In this document: positions 51,718-62,763 of the stretch, piece by piece
Layout of the letters: every line of letters begins with the position of its first letter
How positions within the stretch are numbered: position 1 is the first letter of the stretch
Assembly (NCBI RefSeq): GCF_958295425.1
Contig: NW_026704082.1
Coordinates: forward strand, 236,501 to 300,500
Length of the DNA stretch: 64,000 nucleotides
From: Solea solea
Taxonomy: Eukaryota > Chordata > Actinopteri > Pleuronectiformes > Soleidae
Reading direction: 5' to 3'
The notes under the pieces: model-generated
Databases searched by the model: none
What the model saw: the letters and a program-made list of their open reading frames with translations, nothing else
What the model was told of the DNA's origin: nothing
Made by a program: the position numbers and the translations under genes

Positions 51718-54700
51718 GGGCGAGGAGAAAATTGAAAAAAATCAGAAAACAGCCGTATACTTGCTGAATGTGCACAACAAAAGACACAAATAGAAAAACA
51801 CATCCAAACAGTGAAATCATTGCAAAATCAAACACTGAGGGTACAGAAGTATATCTTATAAGATGTTAACTTTATTTGTGAGGTTTATGTTATGGGACAG
51901 TAGAAAATTTAAAAAAATCAGAAAACAGCCGTATACTTGCTGAATGTGCACAAAACAGACACAAATAGAAAAACACATCCAAACAGTGAAATCATTGCAA
52001 AATCAAACACTGACGGCATATAACTATATCTTATAAGATGTTAACTTTATTTGTGAGGTTTATGTTATGGGACAGTAGAAAATTGAAAAAAATCAGAAAA
52101 CAGCTGTATACTTGCTGAATGTGCACAAAAACAGACACAAATAGAAAAACACATCCAAACAGTGAAATCATTGCAAAATCAAACACTGAGGTTACAGAAG
52201 TATATCTTATAAGATGTTAACTTTATTTGTGAGGTTTGTTATGGGACAGTAGAAAATTGAAAACAATCAGAAAACAGCCGTATACTTGCTGAATGTGCAC
52301 AAAAACAGACACAAATAGAAAAATACATCCAAACAGTGAAATCATTGCAAAATCAAACACTGACGGCATATAACTATATCTTATAAGATGTTAACTTTAT
52401 TTGTGAGGTTTATGTTATGGGACAGTAGAAAATTGAAAAAAATCAGAAAACAGCCGTATACTTGCTGAATGTGCACAAAAACAGACACAAATAGAAAAAC
52501 ACATCCAAACAGTAAAATCATTGCAAAATCAAACACTGAGGTTACAGAAGTATATCTTATAAGATTTTAACTTTATTTGTGAGGTTTATGTTATGGGACA
52601 GTAGAAAATTGAAAAAAATCAGAAAACAGCCGTATACTTGCTGAATGTGCACAAAACAGACACAAATAGAAAAACACATCCAAACAGTGAAATCATTGCA
52701 AAATCAAACACTGACGGCATATAACTATATCTTATAAGATGTTAACTTTATTTGTGAGGTTTATGTTATGGGACAGTAGAAAATTGAAAAAAATCAGAAA
52801 ACAGCCGTATACTTGCTGAATGTGCACAAAAACAGACACAAATAGAAAAACACATCCAAACAGTGAAATCATTGCAAAATCAAACACTGAGGTTACAGAA
52901 GTATATCTTATAAGATGTTAACTTTATTTGTGAGGTTTGTTATGGGACAGTAGAAAATTGAAAACAATCAGAAAACAGCCGTATACTTGCTGAATGTGCA
53001 CAAAACAGACACAAATAGAAAAACACATCCAAACAGTGAAATCATTGCAAAATCAAACACTGAAGGCATATAACTATATCTTACAAGATTTTAACTTTAT
53101 TTGTGAGGTTTATGTTATGGGACAGTAGAAAATTGAAAAAAATCAGAAAACAGCCGTATACTTGCTGAATGTGCACAAAAACAGACACAAATAGAAAAAC
53201 ACATCCAAACAGTGAAATCATTGCAAAATCAAACACTGAGGTTACAGAAGTATATCTTATAAGATTTTAACTTTATTTGTGAGGTTTATGTTATGGGACA
53301 GTAGAAAATTGAAAAAAATCAGAAAACAGCCGTATACTTGCTGAATGTGCACAAAACAGACACAAATAGAAAAACACATCCAAACAGTGAAATCATTGCA
53401 AAATCAAACACTGAGGTTACAGAAGTATATCTTATAAGATGTTAACTTTATTTGTGAGGTTTATGTTATGGGACAGTAGAAAATTGAAAAAAATCAGAAA
53501 ACAGCCGTATACTTGCTGAATGTGCACAAAAACAGACACAAATAGAAAAACACATCCAAACAGTGAAATCATTGCAAAATCAAACACTGAGGTTACAGAA
53601 GTATATCTTATAAGATTTTAACTTTATTTGTGAGGTTTATGTTATGGGACAGTAGAAAATTGAAAAAAATCAGAAAACAGCCGTATACTTGCTGAATGTG
53701 CACAAAACAGACACAAATAGAAAAACACATCCAAACAGTGAAATCATTGCAAAATCAAACACTGACGGCATATAACTATATCTTATAAGATGTTAACTTT
53801 ATTTGTGAGGTTTATGTTATGGGACAGTAGAAAATTGAAAAAAATCAGAAAACAGCCGTATACTTGCTGAATGTGCACAAAAACAGACACAAATAGAAAA
53901 ACACATCCAAACAGTGAAATCATTGCAAAATCAAACACTGAGGTTACAGAAGTATATCTTATAAGATGTTAACTTTATTTGTGAGGTTTGTTATGGGACA
54001 GTAGAAAATTGAAAACAATCAGAAAACAGCCGTATACTTGCTGAATGTGCACAAAACAGACACAAATAGAAAAACACATCCAAACAGTGAAATCATTGCA
54101 AAATCAAACACTGAAGGCATATAACTATATCTTACAAGATTTTAACTTTATTTGTGAGGTTTATGTTATGGGACAGTAGAAAATTGAAAAAAATCAGAAA
54201 ACAGCCGTATACTTGCTGAATGTGCACAAAAACAGACACAAATAGAAAAACACATCCAAACAGAGAAATCATTGCAAAATCAAACACTGAGGTTACAGAA
54301 GTATATCTTATAAGATTTTAACTTTATTTGTGAGGTTTATGTTATGGGACAGTAGAAAATTGAAAAAAATCAGAAAACAGCCGTATACTTGCTGAATGTG
54401 CACAAAACAGACACAAATAGAAAAACACATCCAAACAGTGAAATCATTGCAAAATCAAACACTGACGGCATATAACTATATCTTATAAGATGTTAACTTT
54501 ATTTGTGAGGTTTATGTTATGGGACAGTAGAAAATTGAAAAAAATCAGAAAACAGCCGTATACTTGCTGAATGTGCACAAAAACAGACACAAATAGAAAA
54601 ACACATCCAAACAGTGAAATCATTGCAAAATCAAACACTGAGGTTACAGAAGTATATCTTATAAGATGTTAACTTTATTTGTGAGGTTTGTTATGGGACA

Positions 54701-55395
54701 GTAGAAAATTGAAAACAATCAGAAAACAGCCGTATACTTGCTGAATGTGCACAAAAACAGACACAAATAGAAAAACACATCCAAACAGTGAAATCATTGC
54801 AAAATCAAACACTGAGGTTACAGAAGTATATCTTATAAGATGTTAACTTTATTTGTGAGATTTATGTTATGGGCGAGGAGAAAATTGAAAAAAATCAGAA
54901 AACAGCCGTATACTTGCTGAATGTGCACAAAACAGACACAAATAGAAAAACACATCCAAACAGTGAAATCATTGCAAAATCAAACACTGACGGCATATAA
55001 CTATATCTTATAAGATGTTAACTTTATTTGTGAGGTTTATGTTATGGGACAGTAGAAAATTGAAAAAAATCAGAAAACAGCCGTATACTTGCTGAATGTG
55101 CACAAAAACAGACACAAATAGAAAAACACATCCAAACAGTGAAATCATTGCAAAATCAAACACTGAGGTTACAGAAGTATATCTTATAAGATGTTAACTT
55201 TATTTGTGAGGTTTGTTATGGGACAGTAGAAAATTGAAAACAATCAGAAAACAGCCGTATACTTGCTGAATGTGCACAAAAACAGACACAAATAGAAAAA
55301 CACATCCAAACAGTGAAATCATTGCAAAATCAAACACTGAGGTTACAGAAGTATATCTTATAAGATGTTAACTTTATTTGTGAGGTTTATGTTAT
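51718..55395 (+). repeat. Late central HOR, copy 2 (21 monomers, 3,678 bp)
   Basis: Same opening five monomers and markers as copy 1 (agctgtatac at 52102, cagtaaaatc at 52510). The cagagaaatc marker (54261) is 3,854 bp rather than 3,327 bp from its partner, so three extra monomers lie in the middle. The Q/gagggtaaataac monomer of copy 1 is missing near the end. A private gagatttatg change precedes C at 54871. Confidence 0.78.
52243..53994 (+). repeat. Ten-monomer block, second copy (1,752 bp)
   Basis: Counterpart of the block at 24207-25958, with the same monomer order and length. It carries the private cagtaaaatc change in its second monomer (cag at 52510), which it shares with the monomer at about 49091 in the neighbouring HOR copy. 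This copy therefore also belongs to the 48.4-55.4 kb HOR pair. Confidence 0.72.
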
Positions 55396-56626
55396 GGGCG
55401 AGGAGAAAATTGAAAAAAATCAGAAAACAGCCGTATACTTGCTGAATGTGCACAAAACAGACACAAATAGAAAAACACATCCAAACAGTGAAATCATTGC
55501 AAAATCAAACACTGAAGGCATATAACTATATCTCATAAGATTTTAACTTTATTTGTGAGGTTTATGTTATGGGACAGTAGAAAATTGAAAAAAACCAGAA
55601 AACAGCCGTATACTTGCTGAATTCGCACAAAAACAGACAAAAATAGAAAAACACATCCAAACAGTAAAATCATTGCAAAATCAAACACTGAAGGCATATA
55701 ACTATATCTTATAAGATGTTTACTTTATTTGTGAGGTTTATGTTATGCAACAGTAGAAAATTGAAAAAAATCAGAAAACAGCCGTATACTTGCTGAATGT
55801 GCACAAAAACAGACACAAATAGAAAAACACATCCAAACAGTGAAATCATTGCAAAATCAAACACTGAGGTTACAGAAGTATATCTTAAAAGATAATAACT
55901 TTATTTGTGAGGTTTATGTTATGGGACAGTAGAAAATTGAAAAAAATCAGAAAACAGCCGTATACTTGCTGAATGTCCACAAACACAGACACACATAGAA
56001 AAACACATCCAAACAGTGAAATCATTGCAAAATCAAACACTGAAGGCATATAACTATATCTTATAAGATTTTAACTTTATTTGTGAGGTTTATGTTATGG
56101 GACAGTAGAAAATTCAAAAGAATCAGAAAACAGCCGTATACTTGCTGAATGCGCACAAAAACAGACACAAATAGAAAAACACATCCAAACAGTGAAATCA
56201 TTGCAAAATCAAACACTGAGAGTACAGAAGTATATCTTATAATATGTTAACTTTATTTGTGAGGTTTATGTTATGCGACAGTAGAAAATTGAAAAAAATC
56301 AGAAAACAGCCGTATACTTGCTGAATGTGCACAAAAACAGACACAAATAGAAAAACACATCCAAACAGTGAAATCATTGCAAAATCAAACACTGAAGGCA
56401 TATAACTATATCTTATAATATTTTAACTTTATTTGTGAGGTTTATGTTATGGGACAGTAGAAAATTTAAAAAAATCAGAAAACAGCCGTATACTTGCTGA
56501 ATGTGCACAAAAAAAGACACAAATAGAAAAACACATCCAAACAGTGAAATCATTGCAAAATCAAACACTGAGGGTAAATAACTATATCTTATAAGATGTT
56601 AACTTTATTTGTGAGGTTTATGTTAT
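55396..56626 (+). repeat. Seven-monomer C module, copy at 55.4 kb
   Basis: Same order as the 40.7-kb copy, with gcaacag at 55747 (9,468 bp after the 45.9-kb copy). It shares ataatatg in the fifth monomer with the 45.9-kb copy and retains the gagggtaaataac seventh monomer of the 40.7-kb copy. It marks the switch from the central to the right domain. Confidence 0.8.
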
Positions 56627-57150
56627 GGGACAGTAGAAAATTGAAAAAAATCAGAAAACAGCCGTATACTTGCTGAATGTGCACAAAAACAGACACAAAT
56701 AGAAAAACACATCCAAACAGTGAAATCATTGCAAAATCAAACACTGACGGCATATAACTATATCTTATAAGATGTTAACTTTATTTGTGAGGTTTATGTT
56801 ATGGGACAGTAGAAAATTGAAAAAAATCAGAAAACAGCCGTATACTTGCTGAATGTGCACAAAAACAGACACAAATAGAAAAACACATCCAAACAGTGAA
56901 ATCATTGCAAAATCAAACACTGAGGTTACAGAAGTATATCTTATAAGATGTTAACTTTATTTGTGAGGTTTGTTATGGGACAGTAGAAAATTGAAAACAA
57001 TCAGAAAACAGCCGTATACTTGCTGAATGTGCACAAAAACAGACACAAATAGAAAAACACATCCAAACAGTGAAATCATTGCAAAATCAAACACTGACGG
57101 CATATAACTATATCTTATAAGATGTTAACTTTATTTGTGAGGTTTATGTT

Positions 57151-59079
57151 ATGGGACAGTAGAAAATTGAAAAAAATCAGAAAACAGCCGTATACTTGCT
57201 GAATGTGCACAAAACAGACACAAATAGAAAAACACATCCAAACAGTGAAATCATTGCAAAATCAAACACTGAGGTTACAGAAGTATATCTTATAAGATGT
57301 TAACTTTATTTGTGAGGTTTATGTTATGGGACAGTAGAAAATTGAAAACAATCAGAAAACAGCCGTATACTTGCTGAATGTGCACAAAAACAGACACAAA
57401 TAGAAAAACACATCCAAACAGTGAAATCATTGCAAAATCAAACACTGAGGGTACAGAAGTATATCTTATAAGATGTTAACTTTATTTGTGAGGTTTATGT
57501 TATGGGACAGTAGAAAATTGAAAAAAATCAGAAAACAGCCGTATACTTGCTGAATGTGCACAAAACAGACACAAATAGAAAAACACATCCAAACAGTGAA
57601 ATCATTGCAAAATCAAACACTGACGGCATATAACTATATCTTATAAGATGTTAACTTCATTTGTGAGGTTTATGTTATGGGACAGTAGAAAATTGATTAA
57701 AATCAGAAAACAGTCGATACTTGCTGAATGTGCACAACAAAAGACACAAATAGAAAAACACATCCAAACAGTGAAATCATTGCAAAATCAAACACTGAGG
57801 GTACAGAAGTATATCTTATAAGATGTTAACTTTATTTGTGAGGTTTATGTTATGGGACAGTAGAAAATTTAAAAAAATCAGAAAACAGCCGTATACTTGC
57901 TGAATGTGCACAAAACAGACACAAATAGAAAAACACATCCAAACAGTGAAATCATTGCAAAATCAAACACTGACGGCATATAACTATATCTTATAAGATG
58001 TTAACTTTATTTGTGAGGTTTATGTTATGGGACAGTAGAAAATTGAAAAAAATCAGAAAACAGCCGTATACTTGCTGAATGTGCACAAAAACAGACACAA
58101 ATAGAAAAACACATCCAAACAGTGAAATCATTGCAAAATCAAACACTGAGGTTACAGAAGTATATCTTATAAGATGTTAACTTTATTTGTGAGGTTTGTT
58201 ATGGGACAGTAGAAAATTGAAAACAATCAGAAAACAGCCGTATACTTGCTGAATGTGCACAAAAACAGACACAAATAGAAAAATACATCCAAACAGTGAA
58301 ATCATTGCAAAATCAAACACTGACGGCATATAACTATATCTTATAAGATGTTAACTTTATTTGTGAGGTTTATGTTATGGGACAGTAGAAAATTGAAAAA
58401 AATCAGAAAACAGCCGTATACTTGCTGAATGTGCACAAAACAGACACAAATAGAAAAACACATCCAAACAGTGAAATCATTGCAAAATCAAACACTGAGG
58501 TTACAGAAGTATATCTTATAAGATGTTAACTTTATTTGTGAGGTTTATGTTATGGGACAGTAGAAAATTGAAAACAATCAGAAAACAGCCGTATACTTGC
58601 TGAATGTGCACAAAAACAGACACAAATAGAAAAACACATCCAAACAGTGAAATCATTGCAAAATCAAACACTGAGGGTACAGAAGTATATCTTATTAAGA
58701 TGTTAACTTTATTTGTGAGGTTTATGTTATGGGACAGTAGAAAATTTAAAAAAATCAGAAAACAGCCGTATACTTGCTGAATGTGCACAAAACAGACACA
58801 AATAGAAAAACACATCCAAACAGTGAAATCATTGCAAAATCAAACACTGACGGCATATAACTATATCTTATAAGATGTTAACTTCATTTGTGAGGTTTAT
58901 GTTATGGGACAGTAGAAAATTGATTAAAATCAGAAAACAGTCGATACTTGCTGAATGTGCACAACAAAAGACACAAATAGAAAAACACATCCAAACAGTG
59001 AAATCATTGCAAAATCAAACACTGAGGGTACAGAAGTATATCTCATAAGATGTTAACTTTATTTGTGAGGTTTATGTTA
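57151..59079 (+). repeat. Seven-monomer tandem duplication with D/T (offset about 1,227 bp)
   Basis: The series four-A v, K w (with full-length tail), z with ttcattt, D, T z begins near 57151 and recurs near 58378, the two series being separated by G v and K z/gaaaaatac. The D monomers are 1,228 bp apart, one base longer than the period because of a single inserted t near 58695. The K w monomers here are unusual because they do not follow the 2-bp-deleted tail. Confidence 0.68.
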
Positions 59080-60306
59080 TGGGACGGTAGAAAATTTAAA
59101 AAAATCAGAAAACAGCCGTATACTTGCTGAATGTGCACAAAACAGACACAAATAGAAAAACACATCCAAACAGTGAAATCATTGCAAAATCAAACACTGA
59201 CGGCATATAACTATATCTTATAAGATGTTAACTTTATTTGTGAGGTTTATGTTATGACACAGTAGAAAATTGAAAAAAATCAGAAAACAGCCGTATACTT
59301 GCTGAATGTGCACAAAACAGACACAAATAGAAAAACACATCCAAACAGTGAAATCATTGCAAAATCAAACACTGAAGGCATATAACTATATCTTACAAGA
59401 TTTTAACTTTATTTGTGAGGTTTATGTTATGGGACAGTAGAAAATTGAAAAAAATCAGAAAACAGCCGTATACTTGCTGAATGTGCACAAAAACAGACAC
59501 AAATAGAAAAACACATCCAAACAGTGAAATCATTGCAAAATCAAACACTGAGGTTACAGAAGTATATCTTATAAGATTTTAACTTTATTTGTGAGGTTTA
59601 TGTTATGGGACAGTAGAAAATTGAAAAAAATCAGAAAACAGCCGTATACTTGCTGAATGTGCACAAAACAGACACAAATAGAAAAACACATCCAAACAGT
59701 GAAATCATTGCAAAATCAAACACTGACGGCATATAACTATATCTTATAAGATGTTAACTTTATTTGTGAGGTTTATGTTATGGGACAGTAGAAAATTGAA
59801 AAAAATCAGAAAACAGCCGTATACTTGCTGAATGTGCACAAAACAGACACAAATAGAAAAACACATCCAAACAGTGAAATCATTGCAAAATCAAACACTG
59901 ACGGCATATAACTATATCTTATAAGATGTTAACTTTATTTGTGAGGTTTATGTTATGGGACAGTAGAAAATTGAAAAAAATCAGAAAACAGCCGTATACT
60001 TGCTGAATGTGCACAAAAACAGACACAAATAGAAAAAAACATCCAAACAGTGAAATCATTGCAAAATCAAACACTGAGGTTACAGAAGTATATCTTATAA
60101 GATGTTAACTTTATTTGTGAGGTTTGTTATGGGACAGTAGAAAATTGAAAACAATCAGAAAACAGCCGTATACTTGCTGAATGTGCACAAAAACAGACAC
60201 AAATAGAAAAACACATCCAAACAGTGAAATCATTGCAAAATCAAACACTGAGGTTACAGAAGTATATCTTATAAGATGTTAACTTTATTTGTGAGGTTTA
60301 TGTTAT

Positions 60307-60481
60307 GGGCGAGGAGAAAATTGAAAAAAATCAGAAAACAGCCGTATACTTGCTGAATGTGCACAAAACAGACACAAATAGAAAAACACATCCAAACAGT
60401 GAAATCATTGCAAAATCAAACACTGAAGGCATATAACTATATCTTATAAGATGTTTACTTTATTTGTGAGGTTTATGTTAT
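60307..60481 (+). repeat. C / gtttac hybrid monomer (also 62764-62938)
   Basis: It begins as the C monomer of the seven-monomer module (gcgaggag, four-A spacer, cagtgaaatc) but ends like that module's second monomer (cttataagatgtttac) and is followed directly by the third (gcaacag). The second monomer's aaaccag and ttcgcac marks are absent. One monomer appears to have been lost by a crossover between about bases 100 and 149. Confidence 0.72.
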
Positions 60482-62763
60482 GCAACAGTAGAAAATTGAA
60501 AAAAATCTGAAAACAGCCGTATACTTGCTGAATGTGCACAAAAACAGACACAAATAGAAAAACACATCCAAACAGTGAAATCATTGCAAAATCAAACACT
60601 GAGGTTACAGAAGTATATCTTAAAAGATAATAACTTTATTTGTGAAGTTTATGTTATGGGACAGTAGAAAATTGAAAAAAATCAGAAAACAGCCGTATAC
60701 TTGCTGAATGTCCACAAACACAGACACACATAGAAAAACACATCCAAACAGTGAAATCATTGAAAAATCAAACACTGAAGGCATATAACTATATCTTATA
60801 AGATTTTAACTTTATTTGTGAGGTTTATGTTATGGGACAGTAGAAAATTCAAAAGAATCAGAAAACAGCCGTATACTTGCTGAATGCGCACAAAAACAGA
60901 CACAAATAGAAAAACACATCCAAACAGTGAAATCATTGCAAAATCAAACACTGAAGGCATATAACTATATCTTATAAGATTTTAACTTTATTTGTGAGGT
61001 TTATGTTATGGGACAGTAGAAAATTGAAAAAAATCAGAAAACAGCCGTATACTTGCTGAATGCGCACAAAAACAGACACAAATAGAAAAACACATCCAAA
61101 CTGTGAAATCATTGCAAAATCAAACACTGAAGGCATATAACTATATCTTATAAGATGTTAACTTTATTTGTGAGGTTTATGTTATGGGACAGTAGAAAAT
61201 TGAAAAAAATCAGAAAACAGCCGTATACTTGCTGAATGTGCACAAAAACAGACACAAATAGAAAAACACATCCAAACAGTGAAATCATTGCAAAATCAAA
61301 CACTGAGGTTACAGAAGTATATCTTATAAGATGTTAACTTTATTTGTGAGGTTTATGTTATGGGACAGTAGAAAATTTAAAAAAATCAGAAAACAGCCGT
61401 ATACTTGCTGAATGTGCACAAAACAGACACAAATAGAAAAACACATCCAAACAGTGAAATCATTGGAAAATCAAACACTGACGGCATATAACTATATCTT
61501 ATAAGATGTTAACTTCATTTGTGAGGTTTATGTTATGGGACAGTAGAAAATTGATTAAAATCAGAAAACAGTCGATACTTGCTGAATGTGCACAACAAAA
61601 GACACAAATAGAAAAACACATCCAAACAGTGAAATCATTGCAAAATCAAACACTGAGGGTACAGAAGTATATCTTATAAGATGTTAACTTTATTTGTGAG
61701 GTTTATGTTATGGGACAGTAGAAAATTTAAAAAAATCAGAAAACAGCCGTATACTTGCTGAATGTGCACAAAAACAGACACAAATAGAAAAACACATCCA
61801 AACAGTGAAATCATTGCAAAATCAAACACTGACGGCATATAACTATATCTTATAAGATGTTTACTTTATTTGTGAGGTTTATGTTATGCGACAGTAGAAA
61901 ATTGAAAAAAATCAGAAAACAGCCGTATACTTGCTGAATGTGCACAAAAACAGACACAAATAGAAAAACACATCCAAACAGTGAAATCATTGCAAAATCA
62001 AACACTGAGGTTACAGAAGTATATCTTATAAGATTTTTACTTTATTTGTGAGGTTTATGTTATGACACAGTAGAAAATTGAAAAAAATCAGAAAACAGCC
62101 GTATACTTGCTGAATGTGCACAAAACAGACACAAATAGAAAAACACATCCAAACAGTGAAATCATTGCAAAATCAAACACTGAAGGCATATAACTATATC
62201 TTACAAGATTTTAACTTTATTTGTGAGGTTTATGTTATGGGACAGTAGAAAATTGAAAAAAATCAGAAAACAGCCGTATACTTGCTGAATGTGCACAAAA
62301 CAGACACAAATAGAAAAACACATCCAAACAGTGAAATCATTGCAAAATCAAACACTGACGGCATATAACTATATCTTATAAGATGTTAACTTTATTTGTG
62401 AGGTTTATGTTATGGGACAGTAGAAAATTGAAAAAAATCAGAAAACAGCCGTATACTTGCTGAATGTGCACAAAAACAGACACAAATAGAAAAAAACATC
62501 CAAACAGTGAAATCATTGCAAAATCAAACACTGAGGTTACAGAAGTATATCTTATAAGATGTTAACTTTATTTGTGAGGTTTGTTATGGGACAGTAGAAA
62601 ATTGAAAACAATCAGAAAACAGCCGTATACTTGCTGAATGTGCACAAAAACAGACACAAATAGAAAAACACATCCAAACAGTGAAATCATTGCAAAATCA
62701 AACACTGAGGTTACAGAAGTATATCTTATAAGATGTTAACTTTATTTGTGAGGTTTATGTTAT
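60307..62763 (+). repeat. Right-end HOR, copy 1 (14 monomers, 2,457 bp)
   Basis: Order starts: C y with gtttac; gcaacag head with aatctgaaaac, aaaagataataac and gaagttt; gtccacaaacacag with attgaaaaatc; R y; gcgcac + ccaaactgtg y; G v; T z with ttcattt; D w. Then come T z/gtttac, gcgacag v, gacacag y, z, G v with gaaaaaaacatcc, and K v. C, gcaacag and all private marks recur 2,457 bp later. Confidence 0.8.

Larger units (their letters stand above)
24207..55395 (+). repeat. Central domain: homogenised, K-rich higher-order repeats
   Basis: About 178 monomers. All sixteen K / four-A / y / acaagatttt monomers that I could type lie here (first near 24908, last near 53995). Between about 29 and 36.8 kb, y/z-segment monomers are nearly always separated by one to three v/w-segment monomers. 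Consecutive multi-monomer blocks repeat with very few differences, as detailed in the HOR entries. D monomers are present up to 37869 and then absent until 57677. In between, the C/D hybrid (gcgaggag head with caacaaaagacac spacer) takes that place. The pattern suggests more recent amplification than in the flanks. Confidence 0.75.

Noticed and set aside
58516..58815. Open frame of 99 codons on the - strand, hydrophobic and apparently repeated
   Set aside because: It is two satellite monomers read through after a one-base insertion. The internal repeat is the monomer itself, not a protein repeat family.
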